The notes: generated by a model not told the origin, from the letters alone. A stretch of 64,000 nt of DNA from Candidatus Lumbricidiphila eiseniae (GCA_002529645.1 NAEP01000056.1:1-64000), one strand, 5' to 3'. Shown: positions 31,531-43,385, counted from the first letter of the stretch. Program-made: numbers and translations.

Positions 31531-31693
31531 CCCACTTAACCTAACGGCACATGACCGTCATGTATACCCATAGAAACGCAACCCTTGACTCAGTGAACAT
31601 GAACACCACCACGTGCTGCGCTCTACCTTGAACACGGGACTGGAGACAAACCACCCACCAGCCGACTGACACCAACGTAATGACCGAGTGCAC

Positions 31694-32317
31694 CTAACGA
31701 CGGACGCCATCGCCATCGCCATCGCCATCGCCATCGCCATCGAGGGAGTCAATGTCGATGCCGAGGAAGTCATCATCGCTCAGCGGATCGGGTTCGATCT
31801 CGTCAATATCGATCTCCTCAATACCGAAGTCGTCACCATCAGCATCAAGATCATCACTCGACTCATCCTCGGGAAACTCATCCTCGCCCAAGACAACGTC
31901 AGCATTTTCGGCGGCCAGCTGAGATGCACGATATTCGGCGAGGCGCTCTGACCACGGGATCCATTTTGGGGCGAGAAGTGCCGTTTCACCGGGAACAAGC
32001 TGCGATTCGCTCACGGTCGGTGGAGCGTCGTCGACACGAGTGAGAGTAACCCGCCAGAACCATCCCGGGTAGCCCGCGACATCCGAGGCAAAAAGGAAGG
32101 ACAACACACGTTCACCCTCAGCGGTGTGCGCGGTCACTGGGCCAACAGACTCGACCGGAACCGTCTCGATAAGCGCGGCCCGGGCAAGATCGACAGACGC
32201 TAACAAAATATCGTCAACGGCAAAACTCGGCTGCGCTACCGTCGCTGCATCCGAGCCAACCGCTGCCGGGTCGGTTCCCTGCGCGTCAGCCGCTGCTAAA
32301 CCACTGTGCTCAGACAT
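31694..32317 (-). CDS. DUF3027-like protein with acidic/DG-repeat tail
   Basis: MSEHSGLAAADAQ...SVGPVTAHTAEGERVLSFLFASDVAGYPGWFWRVTLTRVDDAPPTVSESQLVPG. Confidence 0.75.
   Translation of the reverse strand: MSEHSGLAAADAQGTDPAAVGSDAATVAQPSFAVDDILLASVDLARAALIETVPVESVGPVTAHTAEGERVLSFLFASDVAGYPGWFWRVTLTRVDDAPPTVSESQLVPGETALLAPKWIPWSERLAEYRASQLAAENADVVLGEDEFPEDESSDDLDADGDDFGIEEIDIDEIEPDPLSDDDFLGIDIDSLDGDGDGDGDGDGVRR
31705..31740. repeat. (CGCCAT)6 hexanucleotide repeat
   Basis: Six perfect tandem cgccat copies encoding the Gly-Asp tail next to the stop codon. Confidence 0.95.
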
Positions 32318-32690
32318 CCAGATCGTCGGCAACCTTGCGAAGCACAGCCGCGACAGTGCGGGCCTTCGCCTTATCGGGGTACCGACCGCGGCGAAGATCG
32401 ACGCCAATACCGTCAAGCATTTTCACAACATCTTCCACAATGACGGCCATGTCATCGGCCGACTTGCGGTTGAGTTTTGTCAGGCTCACCGGCGTTTCCA
32501 ACACCCGCACCGACAGGGCCTGCGCCCCACGTTTACCGTCAGCGATGCCAAACTCCAACCGCGACCCCGCGCGCACGGTTGCCCCGGCAGGCAACGCCGA
32601 AGCATGGAGAAACACTTCGTGGCCTTCATCGGAGGTGATGAAACCGAAGCCTTTCTCCTCGTCGTAGAATTTAACCTTGCCGGTGGGCAT
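32310..32690 (-). CDS. Cold-shock domain protein
   Basis: MPTGKVKFYDEEKGFGFITSDEGHEVFLHASAL. Confidence 0.9.
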   Translation of the reverse strand: MPTGKVKFYDEEKGFGFITSDEGHEVFLHASALPAGATVRAGSRLEFGIADGKRGAQALSVRVLETPVSLTKLNRKSADDMAVIVEDVVKMLDGIGVDLRRGRYPDKAKARTVAAVLRKVADDLDV

Positions 32691-32823
32691 TGCGTAACCT
32701 CGCTCATTAGTGGGGCAATCGGGATGGCCCGACCATCAATAGTCTATGCGGCTTCGCCGCGGGGGTCATTCTGTGTGATGATCGAACAGGTACGCACGAC
32801 ATCCTGCCACGACTCCGCTACCC

Positions 32824-32912
32824 CGGGCACCCCCGAGCCCACAATCCGCCAGACCGTGACAAGCGGGCGAGTATTCTGCCGGTGCGGGCACCCCCGAGCT
32901 CACAATCCGCCA
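32824..32912. repeat. CRISPR-like repeat-spacer-repeat, 28 bp repeats at 61-bp period
   Basis: cgggcacccccgagcccacaatccgcca (32824-32851) and cgggcacccccgagctcacaatccgcca (32885-32912); 33-nt intervening sequence. Confidence 0.85.
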
Positions 32913-32970
32913 CCTGTCGGCCCGACCGCGCGGTTCCGCACAGCCAATCGCACTGCCGTAGTCTTGAGGC

Positions 32971-33240
32971 GTGACTGCACCCACCTCGATCATCGCCCAT
33001 CGCGTCGAGCGCATCCTGGCCTTCATGTTCATCGGGCTCGTCGCGCTCTCGGTCGTGTGTTTCATCGCCGTGATCACGGCCACCGCACTCGGAGTCGGGG
33101 CAAACGATGGCTTCAGCAAGGGGATCTGGCCGATCGTTCTGGTTCTCCCGCTCATTGCATTGCCCTCGGCGTTCTGCCTGCTCATTGCGCTTCTCGTTGT
33201 GAACGGCGTTCGTCGCGCACGAGCGTCCCGAGCTTCGTAA
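32971..33240 (+). CDS. Small two-TM membrane protein
   Basis: 89 aa, VERILAFMFIGLVALSVVCFIAVITATAL...ALPSAFCLLIALLVVNGVRRARASR. Confidence 0.65.
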   Translation: MTAPTSIIAHRVERILAFMFIGLVALSVVCFIAVITATALGVGANDGFSKGIWPIVLVLPLIALPSAFCLLIALLVVNGVRRARASRAS

Positions 33241-33255
33241 CCCCGGTGCGCATTC

Positions 33256-35160
33256 ATGCTTGAGCTGGCCGCGCGACTTCGACGGCTAACACCCCCCGCA
33301 CTGGCGGCAGGGTTACGCACCCTGGGCTGCGATCCGGTGAAGATCGCCGACTTCTTCGACCTCGCGGAATGGCTCATCGAACCGGAGACGATCGCCGCTG
33401 CAACACGCACCCTCACCCGCCCAGAGCTCGGCGTTCTGCGAGCAGTTGCCGAGGCATCCGGAACCGGAACGGCACTGTTCGCCGAGGTGTGCAAGGTGCT
33501 GCACGTCCACGGAGCCGGGGCAGAAGCAAGCACAAGCGCAGCAGAGATCCGCGCACGCTTGGAAAACACACTGCTGCTGTTCTCACACACTGACGGTGAG
33601 AACGATGATGTCTACATGCACCCCCGGGTTCGCGCCTATCTTCAGGATGGCGCGCAGCTGCCAACCCTGCGCGAACTGCTCGCACCACCGCCTCCCGTTC
33701 TCGTCTCGTCGGACAATGTTGATCGAAGCATCCTCACACGCCGGGCCGCACACATCGCACACGCCTCACTCACTGCCCTCGCCGAGCTACTCAGCGCCCT
33801 CGGCACCCGTCCCGCACGCGGCCTCAGCAAGGGCGGCCTCGCACTCCCGGATGCTCGCCGACTGGCCGACACGTGCGGCGTGGACCTCGACGGCTTACCC
33901 GCTCTGCTGGCCCGCGCGGCAAACGCAACGCTGGTGGCCCGCGAAGGTTCGTTCTGGCTCATCACCCCGACCGGTGCCCGGTGGGAACTCATGGATCTCG
34001 CTGACAAATGGGCAGACCTCGCCACCAGATGGACCGCCCGCTTCCCTCCCGGTCTGCCCGCGCTCCTTACCCGACACCAGAATAAACTCAGCGTTGCCCG
34101 GCTCCGTGCCGATGCACACTGGTGGTTGCCGTTGAGTGGCTCGCAGCTTGACGAGACACTCGACACGCTGCTGGAGGAAGCCGAATCGCTTGGGCTCACG
34201 GTCGGTGGCGAGCCACTCGAGTTCACACAGCTCGTGGTGGCGGGGGATGTCACGACGGCGACTGCCGCGCTCGTTGAACACTTTCCAGAGCCTGTGGACC
34301 GAGCCTATGTCCAAGACGATCTCACGATCATCGCTCCGGGCCCTGTCTCTCCCGCGCTCGATGTGCGACTGCGAGAGGTGGCCGATGCGGAGGGGCGCGG
34401 GAATGCCTACAGCTACCGCGTCACCGCAACCTCCCTCAGCCGTGGACTCAGCGGGGGAGCAACCGTCGAGTCGATTCGACAGCTTTTCTCAGAGGTGTCG
34501 CTGACGGGCATTCCCCAGCCTCTCGACTATCTCATTGACGAGGCATCCCGTCGTTTTGGAGTGGTGCGGGTGATCGATGCGACGAGTGAGTGGTCGGCTT
34601 CTCTTGATCCGCAGGCCACGGTGGACGCGTCGGTTCGCACCGTCATCCACGCACCGCACGATCTGCTGCAGATCCTCGTCGTCGATAGCTCACTGACCCA
34701 CCTGGAACTCACGCTCGGGCCGCCCGGGCATCTCCTGAGCCGGACCGACCCGGAGGTCGTGTTTACGGCTCTCTCCAGCGCTCGTTACCCGGTCGTCGTG
34801 GCGAACGCGTCCGGAGGTGTCCAGCGTCGTGAGCATCGCCGAATCGCCCGGATGCCACCACCCACCGCGACAACGCAGGCTGATCCGATTGACGCACTGC
34901 TTGATCGACTCGCAACGAACCGTGACTCTGAGAGGACGGAAGAAGACTGGCTTGCCCGCACCCTCGACGCTGCCGCGAAAACAAAGTCCACGCTCATCGT
35001 GACCGTGCGGCTGTCGGATGGTTCCTCCGAGTACCTACTCGCTCCGGCAAGTGTGAGCAACGGTCGGCTGCGCGCGCGCGATGCGCGATCCGACATTGAA
35101 CGAACTCTCCCGCTCTCGGCAATTATCGCCGTGCGACCAACCACCGGGCAGGCGCAGTAA
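33256..35160 (+). CDS. Helicase-associated (XPB/Ssl2-like N-terminal) protein
   Basis: 634 aa; LAARLRRLTPPALAAGLRTLGCDPVKIADFFDLAEWL; directly upstream of the XPB helicase, a conserved actinobacterial pair. Confidence 0.8.
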   Translation: MLELAARLRRLTPPALAAGLRTLGCDPVKIADFFDLAEWLIEPETIAAATRTLTRPELGVLRAVAEASGTGTALFAEVCKVLHVHGAGAEASTSAAEIRARLENTLLLFSHTDGENDDVYMHPRVRAYLQDGAQLPTLRELLAPPPPVLVSSDNVDRSILTRRAAHIAHASLTALAELLSALGTRPARGLSKGGLALPDARRLADTCGVDLDGLPALLARAANATLVAREGSFWLITPTGARWELMDLADKWADLATRWTARFPPGLPALLTRHQNKLSVARLRADAHWWLPLSGSQLDETLDTLLEEAESLGLTVGGEPLEFTQLVVAGDVTTATAALVEHFPEPVDRAYVQDDLTIIAPGPVSPALDVRLREVADAEGRGNAYSYRVTATSLSRGLSGGATVESIRQLFSEVSLTGIPQPLDYLIDEASRRFGVVRVIDATSEWSASLDPQATVDASVRTVIHAPHDLLQILVVDSSLTHLELTLGPPGHLLSRTDPEVVFTALSSARYPVVVANASGGVQRREHRRIARMPPPTATTQADPIDALLDRLATNRDSERTEEDWLARTLDAAAKTKSTLIVTVRLSDGSSEYLLAPASVSNGRLRARDARSDIERTLPLSAIIAVRPTTGQAQ

Positions 35161-35201
35161 CATTCCACACCCGCCCCGCGCGAGCCGTAGAATCGACCCT
35201 T

Positions 35202-36833
35202 GTGTCTGATGGCCCACTCATTGTGCAGAGCGACCGCACTGTGCTCCTCGAGGTAGCGCACCCGCTCTCCGCGGATGCCCGCCACGGGCTCGCGGTCTTC
35301 GCCGAGCTCGAGCGGGCTCCCGAGCACATTCACACCTACCGAATTACCCGGCTCGGGTTATGGAACGCGCGTGCGGCCGGGCACGATGCCGACAGCATGC
35401 TTGCCACGCTGGAGCACTACGCAAAGTTCCCCGTTCCACCCGCGGTGGCGATGGATATGCGGGAAACAGTCGCCCGCTACGGTCGGCTTGCCATTGATCG
35501 CGATGCTGAGGGGCTTCGATTGCGCAGTGACGATCTTGCCGTTCTTACCGAGGTTGCCGGGGCCCGGCGTATTGCGCCGCTGTTGGAATCGCGCCTTGAT
35601 GACACGAGCTTTCGGGTCGCGCCGTGGGCGCGCGGCACCCTCAAACAAGAACTTTTGAAACTGGGATGGCCCGCCGAAGACCATGCGGGATACACACCCG
35701 GTACGCCGCATCCTATTGATCTGGCTGTCGCCTCCTGGCATCTGCGCCCCTACCAACAGGACGCCATCGATAGCTTCTATCGGAGCGGCTCGGGTGTCGT
35801 GGTGCTGCCCTGTGGAGCGGGCAAAACCCTTGTCGGTGTCGGTGCGATGGCCACCGCAAAGACGACAACGCTCATCCTTGTCACCAACGCCGTCTCAGCT
35901 CGACAGTGGCGCGATGAATTGCTCGCGCGCACGCTGCTCACCGAGGAGGACATCGGAGAGTACTCGGGCCAGACGAAGGAGGTACGGGCGGTGACGATCG
36001 CGACGTACCACATCCTCACTGCCAAGCGGCAGGGCGAGTATGCCCACCTCGCACTGTTGGACGCGCTCGACTGGGGTCTTGTCATCTACGATGAGGTGCA
36101 CCTGTTGCCAGCGCCGGTCTTTAAGCTCACCGCCGAGTTGCAGGCCCGACGACGTCTCGGTCTCACCGCGACGCTCGTACGCGAGGATGGACGTGAGGGC
36201 GATGTGTTTTCGCTTATCGGCCCGAAGTGCTTCGATGCACCGTGGAGGGACATCGAAGCGCAGGGTTTTATTTCACCGGCAACCTGTTATGAGGTGCGGG
36301 TTGATCTCACCCAGTCAGAACGTCTCAGGTACGCGGCATCTGGCGACGACGAGCGCTACCGGTTGGCGGCGACGACCCCGACGAAACTTGAGATCGTACG
36401 CATGCTTGTGGCGCGGCATCCGGGTGAACAAATTTTGGTCATCGGGCAGTACTTGGACCAGATCGATGAGATTTCCGAGGCCCTCAGTGCTCCGAAGCTG
36501 ACGGGCGCAACATCAATTGATGAGCGTCAACGACTCTTCCAGGAGTTTCGCACCGGACAAACACCTGTGCTCGTCGTGTCGAAGGTCGCAAATTTTTCGG
36601 TTGACCTGCCGGAGGCGAGTGTTGCTATCCAGGTCTCCGGCTCCTTCGGCTCCCGCCAGGAGGAGGCCCAGCGGCTGGGACGACTGCTCCGGCCTAAACA
36701 GTCCGGGCGCAGTGCCACCTTCTACACTCTTGTCGCCCGTGACACCGCCGATCAGGAGTTCGCCCAAAATCGACAACGATTCCTCGCCGAGCAGGGATAC
36801 GGCTATTCCATCATGGATGCCTCGGCCCTCTAG
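35202..36833 (+). CDS. XPB-type DEAD/DEAH DNA helicase
   Basis: LRPYQQDAIDSFYRSGSGVVVLPCGAGKTLVGVGAM...VIYDEVHLLPAPVFKLTAELQARRRLGLTATLVREDG. Confidence 0.95.
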   Translation: MSDGPLIVQSDRTVLLEVAHPLSADARHGLAVFAELERAPEHIHTYRITRLGLWNARAAGHDADSMLATLEHYAKFPVPPAVAMDMRETVARYGRLAIDRDAEGLRLRSDDLAVLTEVAGARRIAPLLESRLDDTSFRVAPWARGTLKQELLKLGWPAEDHAGYTPGTPHPIDLAVASWHLRPYQQDAIDSFYRSGSGVVVLPCGAGKTLVGVGAMATAKTTTLILVTNAVSARQWRDELLARTLLTEEDIGEYSGQTKEVRAVTIATYHILTAKRQGEYAHLALLDALDWGLVIYDEVHLLPAPVFKLTAELQARRRLGLTATLVREDGREGDVFSLIGPKCFDAPWRDIEAQGFISPATCYEVRVDLTQSERLRYAASGDDERYRLAATTPTKLEIVRMLVARHPGEQILVIGQYLDQIDEISEALSAPKLTGATSIDERQRLFQEFRTGQTPVLVVSKVANFSVDLPEASVAIQVSGSFGSRQEEAQRLGRLLRPKQSGRSATFYTLVARDTADQEFAQNRQRFLAEQGYGYSIMDASAL

Positions 36834-36900
36834 AGAGAGCGTGGCAATGGTCGCTGAGTGCTCTCAGCAAATATCCAGCAAACTCCTAGATGATGGGACC

Positions 36901-37593
36901 ATGAACGACGGACCCAACATTCTCATTGTCGATGACGAAACAAATATTCGTGACCTCCTGCTTACGAGCCTGCGATTCGCTGGATTCTCAGCGCACGCTG
37001 TCGCAAACGGCGCACAGGCCATCTCCGCAGTGCTTGAGCAAGAGCCAGACCTCATTGTGCTCGACGTCATGCTGCCGGACATGACCGGCTTTGGTGTCGC
37101 CAAACGGCTTCGCACCTCGGGGTTCAGCGCACCAATCCTCTTCCTCACCGCTAAGGATGACACTGAAGACAAAATCACCGGCCTCACAGTGGGCGGAGAC
37201 GACTACGTGACGAAGCCATTTAGTCTTGACGAGATCATCGCGCGGATTAACGTCATCCTGCGGCGAACCCTCAGCACCGACCGAGACGCCCTGCTTCAGG
37301 TTGGCGATATCTCGCTGGACCAGGACACACACGAGGTGTACGTGGGGGAGACGCTGATCGAGCTCTCACCAACCGAGTTCAAGCTCTTGCGCTATCTGCT
37401 CCTCAATCCCAATCGTGTCCTCTCAAAAGCACAGATCCTTGACCACGTGTGGGAGTACGATTTCAACGGTGATGCTGGAATTGTTGAGAGCTATGTGTCC
37501 TACCTGCGGCGCAAGATCGACCCACACACCGTTGAGTCTCCGATTCACACCAAACGTGGTTTCGGCTACATGTTCAAACCTGCCCGTGCGTGA
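36901..37593 (+). CDS. OmpR-family response regulator
   Basis: NILIVDDETNIRDLLLTSLRFAGFSAHAV...LIVLDVMLPDMTGFG...YVTKPFSLDEI; winged-helix C-terminus. Confidence 0.95.
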   Translation: MNDGPNILIVDDETNIRDLLLTSLRFAGFSAHAVANGAQAISAVLEQEPDLIVLDVMLPDMTGFGVAKRLRTSGFSAPILFLTAKDDTEDKITGLTVGGDDYVTKPFSLDEIIARINVILRRTLSTDRDALLQVGDISLDQDTHEVYVGETLIELSPTEFKLLRYLLLNPNRVLSKAQILDHVWEYDFNGDAGIVESYVSYLRRKIDPHTVESPIHTKRGFGYMFKPARA

Positions 37594-37632
37594 TCATGAC
37601 CACCGTGACCTCCGGCTGGATGGCTGGCTCGC

Positions 37633-39435
37633 ATGATGCTCAGGCCCCACGAGTACTCGAATCGTATTTCTCTGCGCAGCAAGGTCACGACCGTGACGGT
37701 GCTCATGCTCACGCTGGGCTTGTTTGTCGCAGGGTTCGGCACGGCAGCAATGCTGCGCTCGTACGTCGAACAACAGGCCGCGTCAAAACTCGAAAAGATC
37801 ACAGACGGGGGTGTCACTGATTTCTTCCAGCCGATCGAGGATCCAGAGGAATCGGATACTAGCCTGGCTGAGCGTCCATTCCGAGATACGACCGGTGTCT
37901 ATGTTGCACTGTATGACGATAGCGGCAGTTTTGTTCGCGATAACTGGAACCCGTCGGACCCAAGCACCCCTCAGATACCCGCTATCCTCACGGAAAGCGA
38001 GAGGTCTGCGATGCCGGGTGAGAGCGTAGTCATACGGCTTAAAGATCAGGATCAGCACGAGACCTTTCGCGGAGTTATCACGCTTCTCGAGGTCGATGAC
38101 TACGGCACTCGTCTTCCGTTCATCATCGCGATCTCCACCACCGAAGACGAGGAACTGCTCGCCTTCTACCTCGTCATCTTTTTCTGCTTTGGCCTGGGAG
38201 TTGTTGTCATCGGTGGCGTCCTCACTCGAATGGTTGTCACATCCACATTCCGACCGCTGCGTGAGGTCGAACGAACTGCAGCAGCAATCGCAGATGGTGA
38301 TTTCAGTCAACGCCTTGATGGTGCCACGCCCAACACCGAGGTTGGACGACTCAATCGCTCGCTCAACACAATGCTCGCCACCATTGACGGTGCCTTCCGT
38401 GATCGACTTCGCACGATCCACCACATGCGACGGTTTGTGGGGGATGCTTCGCACGAGCTTCGCACACCGCTGGTCTCGGTACGGGGTTACGCCGAACTCT
38501 ACCGAATGGGCGCTCTTACTCAGCCCGAAGAAGTCGCACAGGCCATGGAGCGGATCGAGAAGGAAGCGGTTCGACTCGAGGAACTGGTCAATGACCTGCT
38601 TGCACTCGCCCGACTTGACGAGGCAAAGCCACTCCAGCTGACCGAAGTTGACCTTGTACCACTGGTGGGAGATGCTGTCCTCGACGCGCATGCCGCAAAT
38701 CCTGACCGTCCGATCACCCTCGAGATTATCGACAGACTGCCAGCCGCCTCACCGGTGGACGACTATCGAACCCCGCACAGTGGCCCCTCCCTCGCGGGCG
38801 AGTTTTTGCCGCGCCAACCCACGGGCATCTTTGGTCCGCACTCAAGCCTGGCCCGCTTCTTCTACGGTCGGATGTGCCGCGCCCACCGGCAGGGCGCACC
38901 GGGTTCCGGTCGCTCACAGCAGGATGTCGCGCTGTTGTCGTTGGTCGGAGTGACAACGGCCATTACGCGGCTCCCTTTGACTGCCGCGGTTGCCGAAGCC
39001 AGACTCGATGAACCGTCCGCATCCGGCAAAGGCAACGAATCCGAGACGGAGGAGGCAACCCCGATCATCGTCTTAGCCGAAGAGAACCGCATTCGACAGG
39101 TCATCAGCAACCTCATGAGCAATGCCCTCCGGTTTACTCCCGAGAACAGCCCGATCACGCTGAGAGTCGGACGCGATCACGGCACTCAGAAAGCCATGAT
39201 TGAGGTCATTGATCATGGCGAAGGAATCGCGCCGCAGGTCCGAGACAAGATTTTCCAGCGGTTCTGGCGTGCGGACACATCCCGGGCCCGTGAGACAGGC
39301 GGCACGGGGCTCGGGTTGTCCATTGTGCAGTCGATTGTTGCTATGCACAACGGCACCGTCGAGGTCTCGGAAACACCGGGTGGAGGTGCCACGTTCCGAG
39401 TGTGGCTGCCACTGTCTCTCCATCCCACCACGTAG
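37633..39435 (+). CDS. Sensor histidine kinase with insertion between DHp and CA motifs
   Basis: HAMP; FVGDASHELRTPLVSVRGYAELYRMG; IRQVISNLMSNALRFTPENSPITLRVG; RARETGGTGLGLSIVQSIV. Confidence 0.9.
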   Translation: MMLRPHEYSNRISLRSKVTTVTVLMLTLGLFVAGFGTAAMLRSYVEQQAASKLEKITDGGVTDFFQPIEDPEESDTSLAERPFRDTTGVYVALYDDSGSFVRDNWNPSDPSTPQIPAILTESERSAMPGESVVIRLKDQDQHETFRGVITLLEVDDYGTRLPFIIAISTTEDEELLAFYLVIFFCFGLGVVVIGGVLTRMVVTSTFRPLREVERTAAAIADGDFSQRLDGATPNTEVGRLNRSLNTMLATIDGAFRDRLRTIHHMRRFVGDASHELRTPLVSVRGYAELYRMGALTQPEEVAQAMERIEKEAVRLEELVNDLLALARLDEAKPLQLTEVDLVPLVGDAVLDAHAANPDRPITLEIIDRLPAASPVDDYRTPHSGPSLAGEFLPRQPTGIFGPHSSLARFFYGRMCRAHRQGAPGSGRSQQDVALLSLVGVTTAITRLPLTAAVAEARLDEPSASGKGNESETEEATPIIVLAEENRIRQVISNLMSNALRFTPENSPITLRVGRDHGTQKAMIEVIDHGEGIAPQVRDKIFQRFWRADTSRARETGGTGLGLSIVQSIVAMHNGTVEVSETPGGGATFRVWLPLSLHPTT

Positions 39436-39444
39436 GTGTGGTGT

Positions 39445-39552
39445 CTAGGCGGGTTCTTTTGTGGGTCGTGTGTGATCGGTTGGCAGGTGAGCACTAATTT
39501 CGATTCCACAGAATCGCATGGATCACCTGCCAGTGATCACACCACCGCCTAG
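39445..39552. repeat. Nested inverted-repeat (cruciform-like) element
   Basis: ctaggcgg/ccgcctag (39445-39452/39545-39552), gcaggtga/tcacctgc (39483-39490/39523-39530), cgattc-caca-gaatcg (39501-39516). Confidence 0.75.
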
Positions 39553-39608
39553 CGACGGCACAGCACTCACTCTCTCATCGAGGTATGCCTGATCACGATC
39601 ATCCGAAT

Positions 39609-40485
39609 CTAGGACCAACGCGTGGTTTTACGAGCGATGGGGAAGAGCATCGTCACGGCTGTCACCGATGGCAGCGGGTTGGCGAGAATAACACCGAAAG
39701 AAAGGATAGAGACGGTGTCGCACAACCGTGACGCCTCCTCAAGATAATGTGTCGTGTACAACGTGGTCATATAACTGAATTTGTCCGAACGTAGCATCTC
39801 AACCACACTGTGACGCGTTGTCGGGTCAAGTCCTGCTGTCGGCTCATCAAGGAGAAGCACCCGTGACTTGTGCACCAGCGCCGAGGTGATCGCCAAACAC
39901 TGCCGTTCGCCACCGGAGAGTTTTTCGGTACGAGTCTTAGCATGCGGAACCAAATCAAGCGTCTCTATAAGGTACTCACTGCGCGGCTTTCCAACGCCGT
40001 ATATGTCAGCGAGCGCGGTGAGGTGCTCCACAACAATCGAGCTTAGGGAAAAACGCTGTGCGCTGTGGTTGAATACCAACCCAACGGTACAATTCAACAT
40101 CACGCGGACGAGTAGGTCTGCCAAGAACTTTCACCGCACCAGCGCTGGGTGCACGAAAACCGGGGATCACATTGAAAATGTGTCGACTTGCCCGCACCAT
40201 TAGGGCCGATAATCCCGTGGAAGCAAAATACCGGCAACGACAGACCAACGACTCTCCCCCACTGCCGCCTGAAGCTCGGAGCGAGTCACTGCCGTCGAGA
40301 AACAACGCAATCCGCTCGAAAAGCTGGAAGGCACCCCCGCCGTGTAACTGGAAAGCCGGACCAGTAGACGAAAACTGAACGCCGACCTCGGTGTCAGCAT
40401 AGAACGTGTCGCGTCGCAAAAACGGTCTCGCATCCAAAGCAACGTCCAACACAGCTCCCTCGCGCAACGGGTGTAACACACTCAA
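39609..40485 (-). pseudogene. Degenerate ABC transporter ATPase
   Basis: LSGGERQCLAITSALVHKSRVLLLDEPTAGLDPTTR preserved but the N-terminal part is in other frames (GAVKVLGRPTRPRDVELYRWVGIQPQRTAFFPKL). Confidence 0.75.
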
Positions 40486-40597
40486 ACCCTATGATCCGCG
40501 AAAGAAACTACCGTGTGTGCCCTAAAAAATTCACTGTCTTGTGTCAGAAATATGCGGCAGGGGTGGTTGGTTGCTCAACAACCCCTCGGTTAAACAC

Positions 40598-40633
40598 GGT
40601 GGCGGGCACCTCCCACAGGAGATGCCCGCCACC
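40598..40633 (-). terminator. Hairpin downstream of groEL
   Basis: ggtggcgggca ... tgcccgccacc, 11-bp perfect stem. Confidence 0.7.
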
Positions 40634-40656
40634 AATATTTTGCGCGCGGAACTCGG

Positions 40657-42352
<1,696 letters not shown>

Positions 42353-42412
42353 ACAATTCTGGCACTCTCCGGGCGAGAGTGCAAGCGGGCCCGGTGGGCA
42401 GTCTCCCAGCAT

Positions 42413-42502
42413 CCAGACCCAGGGCGGGCGCGGAACCTGCAAGTTCCCACCGTAACAATTTTTGCTTGCACCGCCAGACCCAGGGCAGGCGCGAAACCTG
42501 CA
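42413..42502. repeat. CRISPR-like repeat-spacer-repeat, 29 bp at 61-bp period
   Basis: ccagacccagggcgggcgcggaacctgca (42413-42441), ccagacccagggcaggcgcgaaacctgca (42474-42502), 32-nt spacer. Confidence 0.85.
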
Positions 42503-42504
42503 CC

Positions 42505-43053
42505 TCAGCTGGCCGGGCTGGGAACAGTTGCCGGTGGCTGATAGTCACTTCCAAGTACGACCACAAGGGAGTCCGTCGTGAGGGAGTACTGGCTTGACAG
42601 AGCTGTGGTCGCGCCGGGGATCAGTGCCGCAACCCCCGCTGCTGCGCCCAACAGACTGGCACTGCCGTAGTAGACGGTCGTGCTTTTGCGCGTGCGATCA
42701 TCCGCGTTTGCCCACGATGTCACCGCCACCCCCGCGGTTTTCAGCGCGGCAGCGGCCCGTGACGCAAGACCCTCCGTGGGCGATCCGTTAAGCACAATCA
42801 CGGTGAGCGACGGATCAACCGTGGGATTGACTGTCGGCGTCGGCGATGCTGCGACAACCGGAGCACCGACTTCCAGCCGGTTGTTGAACGCCACCAGACC
42901 GGCAATCCCGGCCGCAGACAACACGACAACAGCAAGCGCCGCCCGGATAAAGGTGCGCCACCCCCGGCCCCGCGCCGAAATCACGCGGTGAGCACCCACT
43001 CGCGCGATTTTGGGAGCCTTGTCAAACTGGTCTTGGGGGTACTTCTTCGTCAT
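42505..43053 (-). CDS. LytR C-terminal-domain membrane protein
   Basis: TM then SLTVIVLNGSPTEGLASRAAAALKTAGVAVTSWANADDRTRKSTTVYYGSASLLGAA. Confidence 0.8.
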   Translation of the reverse strand: MTKKYPQDQFDKAPKIARVGAHRVISARGRGWRTFIRAALAVVVLSAAGIAGLVAFNNRLEVGAPVVAASPTPTVNPTVDPSLTVIVLNGSPTEGLASRAAAALKTAGVAVTSWANADDRTRKSTTVYYGSASLLGAAAGVAALIPGATTALSSQYSLTTDSLVVVLGSDYQPPATVPSPAS

Positions 43054-43067
43054 GTTCCGCTATCTGG

Positions 43068-43385
43068 TCAGGGCAGACTCTGCCGAGTCGGCACGGGCGT
43101 TACCGGCGACCGGTGATATCGAGCTGCGAGCCGCGCGGCCCTCATTCTCTGAAGACGTCGAATGAGCATCGGGTCGTACCGCAGTGCAGCTGGGGAATCA
43201 ATCAGTCCGCCGAGTATCCGATAGTACCTGGCTGCCGTGAGAGCAAGCTCTCGACGAGTCGCCTCTGCTTTAGCGGCAGAACTTGGCCACAAACGCGCCT
43301 CGAAACTCAGAATCGTCAGTTCTTGCGCGCTCAAGACAGCTGTGGTCTGGAGTTTCTCACCGCGACCTCGTTCTAATGTGTTCAT
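43068..43385 (-). CDS. DUF3263-family protein
   Basis: LSAQELTILSFEARLWPSSAAKAEATRRELALTAARYYRILGGLIDSPAALRYDPMLIRRLQRMR. Confidence 0.75.
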   Translation of the reverse strand: MNTLERGRGEKLQTTAVLSAQELTILSFEARLWPSSAAKAEATRRELALTAARYYRILGGLIDSPAALRYDPMLIRRLQRMRAARLAARYHRSPVTPVPTRQSLP

